Origin: Dipteris shenzhenensis
Taxonomy: Eukaryota; Polypodiophyta; Polypodiopsida; Gleicheniales
Strand: one strand, 5' to 3'
Assembly: GCA_047967505.1 (NCBI GenBank)
Contig: CM106538.1
Length of the DNA stretch: 64,000 nt
Shown here piece after piece: positions 33,547-44,097 of the stretch. The notes under the pieces were generated by a model. That model ran no database searches. It had not been told where the DNA came from and saw only the letters and a list, made by a program, of their open reading frames with translations. The translations under genes were made by a program, and so were the position numbers. Numbering within the stretch: the stretch's first letter is position 1; each line of letters starts with the position of its first letter.

Positions 33547-34706
33547 AGAAGATAAAGAGATGGCACAATAGGATGGGGGGGGGTGATCTCCCAACACAAA
33601 GGATTGAGAAGGAAGTTGGCAAAAGAGTGATCTTGCAACAGAGAGGATTGAGAGGGAAGCTAGCTAAAGGAGGGAAACTGGCTAAAGTAGCCGACTTGTT
33701 CCACAAGTCCTCTATTTTGGGTGATTAGAGTTCAATGTGTGCCTGGACATGAAAAGCTTCCATCATGAAAAGCATCAATTGATTCTAAAAAACCTCTACA
33801 AAAATTTTGACAACCATCGAATTAATTAGTGAATGAGTGATCGGCTTTCAAGTCTATGATCGAGCAACTATCACAACCTCCTGCACTTGCATTTAAAGAT
33901 GTGGGTAGATGATAGTTTGCATAGAAAGGAACAGATGGAATAAGAGTACAGAGAGAAGAGACCTATAGGCTCACTTGCAAGAACTTGCTACAAATTGCCC
34001 GGAAAAGCAAGCGGAGTGTAGGTTTTAAGGATTTCAAAAAGTTTCAACATTATAGCATAGAATAGCTTGCAAGAACTTGCTGCAGATCACCCCAAAAGTA
34101 GGCAAAGATTGTTCTGCAGTGTGGGTCCCCAAAAAGCAAACGGTGTAGTGTAGCCTTAGGATTTTGAAAAAGCTTCCACATAAATACCAGGGAAGTTGGC
34201 ATCATCTTCTTGATGGAATTATGCTGCTTGGTTGGCTATGTTATCAATGTGTGCATTATATTTCTCGATCCTAGCATGAGTACTCACGCTACTAAACCAA
34301 AGAACTTCTATGTAAATCTCTCCTTGGTGGTGAAATTTTTTGCTATTGACGCAATCATGGTACTAATCAAAATCTTTCATGTAGAGGATAATAAGAAAAT
34401 GGATTATGAAAGAGATAACAAGGGAGTGATGATAAAATACATGAAAACATCTAAGGGATAATCGATAAACAGAGATAGGACAAAGGTATCTCCTTCTTCT
34501 TGCTTGGAAAAATTGCAACAAGGAATATGAATCATCTCCTACAAGATACATTGCAAATCCTCACGATGGGAAATATAACATCTGTAAACATCCTTGCTGT
34601 TAGACAAAGGATAATAGAAATCTTTAGGAACCAAAAAGAGAAATTGCATCAATTGCTATTAGGAAAGTGATCATCCAGGAATAGAAAGAACATTCACGCT
34701 TCCAGG
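33547..34706. other. Probable retroelement interior, no gene recognised
   Basis: No coding motif. It lies downstream, in the minus direction, of the LTR/PBS at 34875-35009 and may be its leader and remains. The open frame 34210-34461 has no family match. Confidence 0.35.
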
Positions 34707-34872
34707 AAACACAAGCATCTGGGCATCCGAAAGTCGGAACAACCGGGAATAAGGATCATCTAAAGAACACAAGCATCCGGGCATCCGATGATCATCCGAG
34801 AAACACAAGCATTCGGGCATCCGAAAGTATAGAACAACTAGGAATAAGGATCATTTGGGAAACACAAGCATT
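34707..34872 (+). repeat. Short tandem repeat with AACACAAGCAT core
   Basis: AACACAAGCATYYGGGC occurs at about 34708, 34766, 34802 and 34861, spaced about 58, 36 and 59 bp, with GGAATAAGGATCAT between some copies. It lies just inside the PBS of the minus-strand LTR and looks like a repeated leader. Confidence 0.75.
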
Positions 34873-34887
34873 TGGGCTTTGGTGCCA

Positions 34888-35009
34888 TGTTGAACTATGA
34901 GAGACGAGATAACATATGCTCCCAAGGGATGATCATATTCATGTACTAGATGCATATATATAGTTGAGGACAAGGGTTGAGTGTGGGCAAGCTATATATA
35001 GCTCTAACA
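34888..35009 (-). mobile_element. Short (122-bp) LTR, minus strand
   Basis: On the minus strand it starts TGTTAGAGCTATATATAG and ends AGTTCAACA. It is followed by TGGCACCAAAGCC (34887-34875), a plausible degenerate form of the TGGTATCAGAGCC primer site. Start, end and TATATAT core resemble the LTR split by the CACTA element (48606-48532 plus 38356-38298), so both belong to one family of very short LTRs. Confidence 0.6.
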
Positions 35010-36149
35010 AGGAGTAAAGATCATGGGCCTAAACTATGGGTAAGAGGTCTCCCACTAATAAATGCTTTTGGACATCTCAAGATGACATTGGTCCACCTCA
35101 AATGTCTTCCTAATTCTTAAATATTAGGAAAAACTAATTTGGGGCCCTTCCGAGACCCCAGTTCTCCCCTAATGTATGTCTTATGGACATAAAATATATA
35201 GTTACAAGGCTTTTGCTATTCTTTGGAATAAGAGGCTTCCAAGTTTCTTCTCTATTTGAATTTATGTCTTCTATGAGCATTTTTTTCAATGTTTAAGTTT
35301 AAATACAAATGAAATAATTTTATATGATCTATAATGCTTTTATATTTATTTTTGTAAAATATTATGTCATTCTTCAAAGCAAGCTCTTTTGAAGCTTTGA
35401 AGCACTACAAGATGTGTGGGAGTTTTATACGTCAAAAATTTGTAAATGGGCATGGTCATGCAAGTTCCAACAACTTGTCCTCTCTTGTGATCCTTATTTA
35501 AGGACATAAAATTAGTATTCTTTTCACATAGTTGTTTCTTTGGTTAAAGCCTTCACTATGTACAACTATGTTTCCTTTCATAGCCTAGGTTTTGCCTTAT
35601 AACTATAAAATTATAGTATCTTAAAATAACTTTTCCATTTGGAAGGAATTTTAGGTTTGTCTAACAAAGAAAGAAAAGTTCAATATTAATGAAATACATG
35701 CTATAAAGTACTAGGCGAGAGGAAAATGCCGGATGCTCCACTTTGTCTCATAAATCTCAAATTCTTGTTCGCCAAGGCTAGGTATTAACGATTCTTTCTA
35801 AAGTGTGGCAAGGAGCCGCTTCATGGGGTCCATATAGTCCAAAAGGCTTAAAGGCATGCCCTATGCTCTCTTCTCCAATCGAAAGTTCGATTCGCTAGTT
35901 CACTATGCGAATTCCATGCTCTTCTCAAATCCAAAGTTGAACTTACTAGTTCACTCTAGTGGCGCTCGGCAATAAACTCTTCACTCTAATTCGCAAGGAG
36001 GACGCTTGTGCTGAGAAAGGTGGAGGTGGCAATATTTTGATTCGATCCAATGCATCCGATGGCACATATTGCCTAGATCTAATCTAATGGCGAGTATCCT
36101 CCAATGGTCATCCTTGTAAATATATTAATAGATGATACACAACCTTCAG
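35010..36149. other. No gene recognised
   Basis: AT-rich, no coding motif or repeat structure seen. A short phrase about ..AAGTT.GA.TCGCTAGTTCACT repeats at about 35885 and 35940. Confidence 0.4.
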
Positions 36150-37330
36150 AATGTCCGTCGCTCATGCCTGCCGTTGAGTCTGGACACTTCGTTGATATAT
36201 CCAAAGACGTCGGGGCTCTGAGGTCTAAATTAGCTGCATCCTCTCTCAAGTGAATAAACGATCCTTTCTGGCGAACGCCTGGACTCTGTATACTTGGGGA
36301 GAACGTGCCGTATAAACTAGGACATGAGATTTATTGTAGGAAACCACGCCTTCGTTCATTGGGCGAATCATTTCCAAGGTCGTAAAGTTGGCCGGCTTTG
36401 TTAAGTCAATGTCCTCGTTTTAAGTTTGCCATGTGGAGTGGTGACGAAAGTCCATGCTTCTCCTTTCCCACGGGTGGTGCACTGGTGATTGCAACAGATG
36501 TTGCTGATTGTGAACGCGTGCCGTCTGTAGCAGGTGGGGGAATCGGGATAGATAATTTTACATTTTGGAATTTGGCGTCGAAGTTAGAACGTTGCCTAGC
36601 ATCAATATCAAGGTAGCTGGCGTTGACTCTTGAATGGGACTCGTGAGGCCCAGGCTAACCCTTGCACTGCAGGCTGGGAGCTGAAGAGAAGCGCATTGGG
36701 CGAACTGATCGACTGCAATTTCTCCCAGCATAGCCTCACTCACGGAGTTCTCTATTCCTACAGTGTTTTGCCAGATATGATTTTACAGCGTTAAAATTCC
36801 ACAAAAGCCACGAGAAACTGTCAGTAATTTTCGAGGATTTCGGAGTGTTCCACTCTTTCAGGCTGTAAGAATGACAACGCTAAGTTTATCTCTCAAATAT
36901 GATTTCTATGAAGCATGAATTCGGTATGTTTCCGCTCCGGTGGTTGCAAGTTGCAACGATCAACGTTTAATTTTATTTTAACAGTGCAAATATGCAATAG
37001 CTGGCTAGTTGTCAACGTGCAGTTTATGATCATCCGAAACCGATCGGGTTCACAGGTCTTCCTTAGGAACTTACGTTTGGAAGTATTGTCCTCCCTCAAC
37101 TATGATAATAAAACGACTCAAAATGCCGAAGGGGCATTTAAGCTTTGACTCAGCGGGAAGCATATCCTTTCTAATAGCAGCAAAAAATCAAAATATGCTA
37201 CCTCACGCTCCGGTTCCAGTTCCAGCATAATGCCATGCAGCTTTGATTTCGGTAAACGCTTGCTACCATTGGAAGAAATAAATTAACGACATAAGTGGTA
37301 ACATCTATCTATAATAAATTAACGACACTA
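36150..37330. other. CpG-retaining block, possible gene remnant or regulatory DNA
   Basis: CpG dinucleotides are visibly frequent here (GACGTCGGGG, GGCGAACGCC, AACGTGCCG, GGCGTCGAAG) compared with the CpG-poor transposon DNA around it. Open frames exist (36398-36616 plus, 36743-36558 minus, 36915-37148 plus) but none shows a domain I recognise. It could be unmethylated unique DNA, such as a promoter, UTR or exon of a host gene. Confidence 0.35.
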
Positions 37331-38297
37331 GGCGGTTACGACCATTGGAAAATATGGGCCGTTGGATTTAATCCAGTCAATGTGCACCCTTAGATTTGTA
37401 ATCAATGCCGATAATACATGTAGAAACCACCTCGGATCTATTTGATTTGCGAGGCATGGAGAGACTTTGTGATATCCGAAGCACATGACCTAAATTTGTC
37501 AGATTGATAGCCCTCTTGTTGGGGCTGAAGTTGGCAAAGATAGAGGAGCCTTGAGAGGGAGGACGAAGATATACCATTGATTTGATTAGGGATGTGATCT
37601 TCATCACTACACCGCCTTGTTGTTGACATGGATGATGATGTTGATAGTGTTGCATTCATCTTGGAGAGAATGATTGTGGGAACAAGGGAATCACGATCAA
37701 TGTAAAGACAAACTACCAAGCCCAAAAGCTTTGGGCAAGTTGAAAATCATAAGCATCTCGATCTTTTTCTCTTGTGTTAGACATAGTTTCCATTGGAGAT
37801 AACTTTGTTGATTAGCATCAAAACAATAGTTGCTAGAGGTTTCTACCGTCAACATACAAAAGAATGGCCTTCCATAGTCCAAAAAGCACATTTGTGATGA
37901 AGGTAACAAATCTTGTATGTAGATGAGGATGGTATTCAATGAGTTCCTTTACAATTAAGTGGTGAGTGTAGGCAAGCAATCTCTCAAAGACATGCCACTT
38001 GGGCATTTATCTATGTTTAACAACTACGGGCTCATCATTCCATGTGGAATCAAATATCTAATCAAAGCATGTTCTTGATATTGGACAATGTTTCAAGCAA
38101 TACCTATATCGATTTGATAGAGAATGCTAGAAATTCTCACATTGTAGTCTCATCCAAAAGGTATGTTCAATGCAAGGGATAAAGACATGATGTCGAGAGA
38201 TCTATTCCATAAGCTACTATTTAGCCCCAAGTCATAGAATTTTATGACTTTTGTGACCATCATTGTGTTATCATTCTCATGGCTTTTATCCATGGCA
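37331..38297. other. No gene recognised
   Basis: Minus-strand frames at 37377-37725 are Ser/Gln/His-rich without a motif. Nothing else was seen before the LTR end at 38298. Confidence 0.4.
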
Positions 38298-38356
38298 TGT
38301 TGAGACAGATGAAGAAGAGATGATAGACATACTGTATAGACTCCCAAAGATTGATT
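38298..38356 (-). mobile_element. End of a copia LTR, separated from the rest by the CACTA insertion
   Basis: Read on the minus strand this ends ..CTGTCTCAACA at 38298. Joined to 48606-48532 across the CACTA element (sharing its ATT target duplication) it gives an LTR of about 131 bp starting TGTTAGAGC. Its start, end and layout match the 34888-35009 LTR. Confidence 0.6.
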
Positions 38357-38386
38357 CACAACAAGACAAAGCACCCATAGACGCGC
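38357..38386 (+). repeat. Left terminal inverted repeat of the CACTA element
   Basis: 30 bp beginning CACAACAAGACAAAG, paired with 48502-48531. The target duplication ATT lies just outside. Confidence 0.92.
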
Positions 38387-38700
38387 ACACAAATGCGTTT
38401 ACTGAACTTAAAAAAAAACTTACGGGTGCATCTATTTGCGCATCTATTTTCGCATCTAGAGACCTGCGTCTAATAGCACGTCTATATAGCAGACAGACAC
38501 GTGTATAGACGCGCATCTAGACGCGTAAATAGACGCTTTGCTAAAAAATCTAAAAAACAGACAGATGCATCGTTAAACGCGTGTAGAGACGTGTTTATAA
38601 ATGGTCTTATAGACGTGTTTATAGATGCACAAATAAATGCTTCTTGAATAGACACACACGTATATAGATGCGTTTATAGACGCACTGATAGACACGCTAC
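38380..38700. repeat. Subterminal repeat array (TAGACGCG motif), left
   Basis: Many copies in both orientations of TAGACGCG, TAGATGCR and GCGTCTA-type words, the expected binding sites for the element's TNPA-like protein. The array makes this interval CpG-rich. Confidence 0.85.
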
Positions 38701-40373
38701 ATAATATATTTTTGAAAATTTACAGAATGCTGTGTATGTTGTGTATGCTATATGGTTACAAGAATCCCATTTCCACATTGTGTAATTCAATTCTTACAGC
38801 CAACCGCATTTTAATTACAATTCCAAATAAAACATTACAACTCCAAAATGCAATAAAATTGAAAGCTCAAAAAGTGCTTATATGTACATATAGCACGAAG
38901 CTAAGCCACGTCATGTGGCTTCAAGTACAAAAAATAAGAGGAGTGTATATACAAGAGGCACGAAGCCAAGCTAGTGGCTTTAAGTACAAAAAAGAGTAGC
39001 TAGCACTACTTCTACGACTAATCCTTGCTCCTTTCCACGCTCCCTTCTGCGCTCCCTTCTTTGCCTCCTTCCTCGTCTTCTTCCTCGTCTTCTTGTGTAG
39101 GGACCTGTAAACAAGGGACAACATATATCAATGTATAAAAAATCAAATCTTTACTTATAATATTGAAATTATTCAATTACTTTCAAATACCTTGGGGGCC
39201 GCTCCAGTAGCCTGGATATACTGCTCCTAAGTAATCAACTCGTCATGATAGAAGTGCCTCCATGTATCTCCGTTGCGATGGTGGCGGTGGTAGGCTGTCT
39301 CGACAGGAGTAGGGTATCTGCCCATGATATCAAACTGTGAGATGACACAATTTGTGGAGGGGTTAGTACAAAGAAACAACCTCCTAATAAACTACATAAG
39401 CAATATAATTTGAGATCCATACTTACAAATTGGGCCTCCCATGAATCAACACCCCCTGCTCCAAAATGCATGCTTCCATATTGCTCCATCTGGATCCTTC
39501 ATGCCTCCACGTGCTGCAGACTGGGGTCCTCCCTCGCTGACTTCATTGCTTTCTTTCACTCACGCTTGTGAGCGGTGTGGGACGGGCCCCTTGGTGGTTG
39601 ACCTCCCTCGAGCCTGGCAAGCTCCGCTAGTGCCTGCCTCTTAAGCGAAGATCTTTTATTGCCAAGTATCCTGACTTGGCCCATTTATCTGTGAACTGAC
39701 GATTAAGGGGGTTAGGATACCTAGAGTGAACAGTAGCGAGGGTCTCATCAGCCAACCTCTTTGGCTGATCTTTGTAGTGGATAAAGCAATCTTTGTAATT
39801 GTTAGCAATTACAGAGCGCATGAAGGCCATGATGTCCTTCCCTCATGCATCCATCAAGATGCCTCCTGTCTGAGTGATGTCATAGAATATTGTACCATCA
39901 CCTGGAGGCACGTCTAAATCATCTGAATCATCATCGTCCGTACCACCACCCCTCCCAAAGCACTGTGCCATGCATCCCCCACCGCTCTCCCTGCTACTAC
40001 CCTTGCTACCGTATCGTGTCGAGCTAGTATGCTGGCCACTCATAGCTGGAGACTGCACGGGATACGTGGACCACTCGTAGCTAGAGAACTGAGTCTCAAC
40101 CTGTACGCCGACGGCTCTGCAAGACAGAAGGGCCTCCTGACGTCATGGGGGAAGGGGCATAAGACGGCATGGCAGAAGGGGCATAAGACGGCATGAGGGA
40201 AGGGGCATAAGATGGTATGGGAGATAGGCCCGCGCTATGTAGCCGGCTAGACTGTGCTGACTCCGCTGGGGTAATCTCAGCTAGTGTGAGGTGGTTTGGA
40301 GTTTGTAGTGCCGACTCCTAGGGGGTGTTTAGAGTACCCATCATATACCTGTATAACTCCGCAGGACTAGGAG

Positions 40374-40718
40374 TGTTGAGATATGGTGCCATGAGCACAT
40401 AGATTAAAGGGCTAAGGTATGTGCTAAGGAAAGAATTAAAGTAGCCACCCTAGGATGTGGACTACATGATGTGGAGATGTGGATTGAGGATATCCACAAG
40501 GAGAGATGTGGATGAGAGGATCCCACAAGTGTTGACTATTCAAAGGGCACTCTCTATATAAGAATCCTATCATGTATTGTTGTGAACACACATTGCAAGA
40601 GATATAGATTTGCAATCTCCCTCTCATGCTTTATTTAGTGTGCTTTGAGCCTCCTTAGTTCTTCTACTGATCTTGTGTACACTAGGCTTGGTGGCGATCA
40701 TATCTTGGCTCTTTGACA
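40374..40718 (+). repeat. 5' LTR of the gag-less element
   Basis: 345 bp. TATA box TATATAAG at about 40555-40562. Confidence 0.95.
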
Positions 40719-40730
40719 TGGTATCAGAGC
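40719..40730 (+). other. Primer-binding site (initiator-Met tRNA)
   Basis: TGGTATCAGAGC directly after the 5' LTR. Confidence 0.93.
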
Positions 40731-42506
40731 ATAGGTTTAGCTCTCCTAGTTTAGCTCATTAGTAGTTCACTAAGATTGCTCCCATTCCTTGATTAGTTTT
40801 AGAATGTAAGATTAGTTTTAGATCTCAAGAGTTCTTCATTTAGAGAGTTCAATTCATTGTGAGCTTTAGTGTTCCTTATTCTGTGTGAGAGAGAGAGTCC
40901 CTTGAGTATTTTCTTTGAGAGATATATTGTGTGTGTGAGTTTCTTGAAGTGAGAATTCTTGTAAGGTTCATTCTTCCTGAGTGGTCCTTTTGCTCATTGA
41001 GAGAGAAAGATATCTCTATTGTTCTTCTCCAAGAGAAAGAGAGGGAGATACTCTAAAGGCTATGACCTATAGTTATGATCTGCATCTACCTAAAGCTACA
41101 TAGCCAATGTTGGCCTCTCCATCAACTAACAAAAGAAAAGAGCTGTAGCCTCCAAATGGCTTGAATGACTTCAACAAGTGCCTCTTGGTCTTCACACAGC
41201 TGTAACGAACTATCTGGCAGCCCCTATGCGCCAAGCTCCCACACAATGGATTAGCTACACCAACTAGCTATGCAAAGGTCGTTTGAAGGCTACATCTGCA
41301 TAGAAATGATCTCTTGGCTCCTACACCAAGCTTCAATGCTCAAGCTTCTCCACTCGGATGCCACCTTCTACAACGTCCTCTAGCCTGCAGACTAGCTTCT
41401 AAATCGACAACAATGCTGTCCAATGACCCACATCTTCGAAGGTAATGGCTGCTTCTTCGGCTTGCATAGGAGACAGCAACTCAACTCCAATCACCAGGTG
41501 ATTCACCCCAACACAACGAGCTCCATTGCAACCCTCGAAGACCCACCTCCAAGCCTCGCCACTTCCACCACCTCTCGTCTTTCCAACAACGAAACTTTTG
41601 CCCATGCCCGAAGGAATCTACTAGCAACTTGGAGCTCTCCAAATTGCATTAGCCTCTTGATTGCTAGTATTGTTGACTCGAAGGAACCACGGCTTAGAAA
41701 AAGCTCCTTGCTGAAGCCACGAGTTGCTTTGCTCAACTCCCTGTGGCTATAATGACGAGGATCGATATCGATGAAATTTGAGTAGATGAATTCCCTTTGG
41801 AGCCGCTATGGTTTCTTCCAATGTAGTATGAACGCCATGGCTACCCTACTACAAGCAACTGCAAGAGTGGTTGTGATGAGAGCTGCAATTAAGAAGGCCT
41901 TTTGTTTACAAGATCTGCAATGAAGAGGAGCAATACTTGTAGTATTGAAAGCAGCAGGTGATAGAAATTCATTGGGAACTGGTGAAGAAGATGGGCCATT
42001 GTGTTGTTCATTGGGAGCTGCTGGCAAAGGAGACGGGGTGAATGAAGCACTGATCCAAAATCAAAGATTTGAAGGCGGTGACTCCACAAGCCTCACGAGA
42101 TCCACAGACATCCCCGTCGCACTTGCATCACATATTTCCACGAAGGTTTCATAACCTTCGGCCACGTGGCAGATAGGGATGGTCATGTTAACCGTGGTTA
42201 GTTTCCACTTTACCAGTGGTCAGTAGAGTGCCACATGGCACACATGCTTATCATGACATGTGTCATACAGTGCCACCCAGGCACAGTCCCTTGCTAAGCA
42301 CAATGTGAGTGCAGCATGTGAATCGCTCTTCCACATCATCAAAGGCTCTCTTCTTCACAGAACCTTTGACAAGCCGTAACTTCCAATCCATGAAGAATTT
42401 GGACATGCTCCAAAAAGGAAAAATGATCGTCTTTCCGAGCTCTACGTGCTTGTTGGATCAGAATCATTGTTAGCAATTAGACACTACCAATATTGAAAGA
42501 AATGAA
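40731..42506 (+). other. Noncoding leader of the gag-less element
   Basis: 1.8 kb of C-rich leader. Open frames on both strands are short and unsupported. Its end matches the leaders at 12310-12400 and 9180-9245. Confidence 0.6.
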
Positions 42507-42695
42507 TTGGTAAGACCTTTGCAACAAATGGAAAAGCAAAGCATGAATGCAGACATTGCTGTCATAAGCATGCCAAAAGCACAAGTGCATGAGATGACCA
42601 TAGCAGAAAGCATGGCATCCACACATAAAGAATTAAAGCACATGGAAGAACAAAGCATCATGCATCAAGCTACGAAGCGAACGTCATTGACATGA
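42507..42695 (+). pseudogene. Gag remnant
   Basis: Starts MVRPLQQMEKQSMN at a site equivalent to the Gag start of the 10844 element (same GGTAAGACCTTTGCAA context). It contains only 62 codons of Met/Glu/Gln/His-rich sequence with no Gag helix or zinc knuckle. Probably the residue of a large deletion. Confidence 0.5.
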
Positions 42696-42853
42696 AGCAT
42701 TGAAAAGTAAAATCCTTTCCACCTACAGCCCATATGTTTGTAATCAACCTGATCACCTGAGAGTAGCTATGAAAGCACCCAGGGGAGGTATTGACATGTA
42801 ACTCACATCTGACCACCTTGCAGTAGCCAAAGGATTATGGCACCAAGAGGAGG

Positions 42854-43198
42854 TGTTGAGATATGGTGCCATGAGCACATAGATTAAAGGGCTAAGGTAT
42901 GTGCTAAGGAAAGAATTAAAGTAGCCACCCTAGGATGTGGATTACATGATGTGGAGATGTGGATTGAGGATATCCACAAGGAGAGATGTGGATGAGAGGA
43001 TCCCACAAGTGTTGACTATTCAAAGGGCACTCTCTATATAAGAAGCCTATCATGTATTGTTGTGAACACACATTGCAAGAGATATAGATTTGCAATCTCC
43101 CTCTCATGCTTTATTTAGTGTGCTTTAAGCCTCCTTAGTTCTTCTACTGATCTTGTGTGCACTAGGCTTAGTGGCGATCACATCTTGGCTCTTTGACA
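42854..43198 (+). repeat. 3' LTR of the gag-less element
   Basis: 345 bp, preceded by a purine tract (CCAAGAGGAGG) and followed by the AGGAG duplication. Confidence 0.95.
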
Positions 43199-43359
43199 AG
43201 GAGGGTGCCCTAAAAGGTTATATAAGTCCTTAAAAATAGACTCCCGGAGATCAGGTGAGCCCGAAGAGCTTCCTGGCCACATGATGAACTGGAAGAAAGA
43301 AAAAAAGACGATTATTGATGAGCTGAGAGGAAAGGGGAAGGAAAGAAAAGATTACTGTC

Positions 43360-44045
43360 GGAGCGCATCTATAGATGCATCTGAGAAGTGCGTCTATTTT
43401 TGCATATAATAGTGTATCTATCTGTGTCTGCACACAAGCTAGACGTGCCTGTAGATGCAGTTTTAGACGCGCTCTGAGACATGCCTATAGACGCGCTCCG
43501 ACAGACGGACTTTTCTAAAAAGTAGAAAAGGACATGCGCCTGGCACAAAAATGTAACACTAATACCCAAATCATGCGTTTCTTGGATACGAGAAAGTACA
43601 AATCCAAAGAGAGCAAACTTTCAAAAAAGATCAACTGCAAAAAGACTTACCTTGGATAGAGGTATGGAAGGTTCTTCTCCTTTTTCAAAGTTGCTTCTCT
43701 TCCTTGTTATCCCTCTTCTCCTTTAAGCTTGGAAGTAAGTGTGGGTGCCTTCATCTTAAGTGTAAGCTTGGAAGTAAGTGTGGGTGCCTTTCTCTTAAGC
43801 ATCGAAATTATGGATCTGCTAATAGCAAAGCAAGCAAGCCGCACGAAGTATAAGTAATGTGAAGAAAAGCAAAGCGAGCGCGCTAAAAGCAGATTTAAAA
43901 GCTGCATCTATAGGCGCGTCTAATAGTGCATCTATACACGCATCTAAATACACAGAGCAGACGTGGTTTTAGACACATTTGTAGATGTGCACCATAGAAC
44001 AAACAGATGTGGTTTTAGACGCGCCTTTAGACGCACCACAGAGTT
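43360..44045. repeat. Internal TAGACGCG-type repeat arrays between divergent CACTA genes
   Basis: Two clusters (about 43360-43510 and 43890-44040) carry TAGACGCGC, TAGATGCA and TAGACGTGC words like those at the ends of the element. They flank the space between the starts of the two divergent genes, so this is probably a shared promoter region with accessory-protein sites. A 25-bp or so direct repeat (GCTTGGAAGTAAGTGTGGGTG at 43729 and 43766) also lies here. Confidence 0.8.
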
Positions 44046-44097
44046 TAAAATTAAATATTTGAAGAAAAGCAAAATTTTTTGGGTTGTTTGTTTGTAG

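Larger units (their letters stand above)
40374..43198 (+). mobile_element. Complete LTR element with almost no gag
   Basis: Two 345-bp LTRs (40374-40718, 42854-43198) start TGTTGAGATATGG, end TTTGACA and differ at about 6 sites (about 98% by eye). The target duplication is AGGAG (40369-40373, 43199-43203). Leader, 3' region (GAGAGTAGC.ATGAAAGCACCCA.GGGAGG) and PBS match the gag-only element at 10844-13770. The gag has collapsed to a short Met/Gln-rich stretch (about 42507-42695). It inserted into the minus-strand second gene of the CACTA element and is the youngest insertion in that nest. Confidence 0.95.
39018..43281 (-). pseudogene. Second CACTA gene (TNPA/Ptta-like), interrupted by an LTR element
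   Basis: The minus strand begins near 43281 with MWPGSSSGSPDLRESIFKDL. It reads up to LGHPP at the insertion point (43199) and resumes without a frame change at 40373 with SPAELYRYMMGTL once the AGGAG duplication is discounted. It continues with Pro/Ser repeats (PSYAPSLMPSYAPSAM, about 40220-40140), an acidic linker (TDDDDSDDLDVPPGDG), and the conserved block PLNRQFTDKWAKSGYLAIKD (about 39700-39640). It ends in a Glu/Asp-rich tail near 39018. Position, low-complexity N-terminus and this block fit the DNA-binding accessory protein of EnSpm elements, which binds the subterminal repeats. Stops remain in the 3' half. Confidence 0.65.

Noticed and set aside
41423-41752. 109-residue frame in the second leader
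   Set aside because: Overlaps an antisense frame, has no motif and no counterpart in the related leader.
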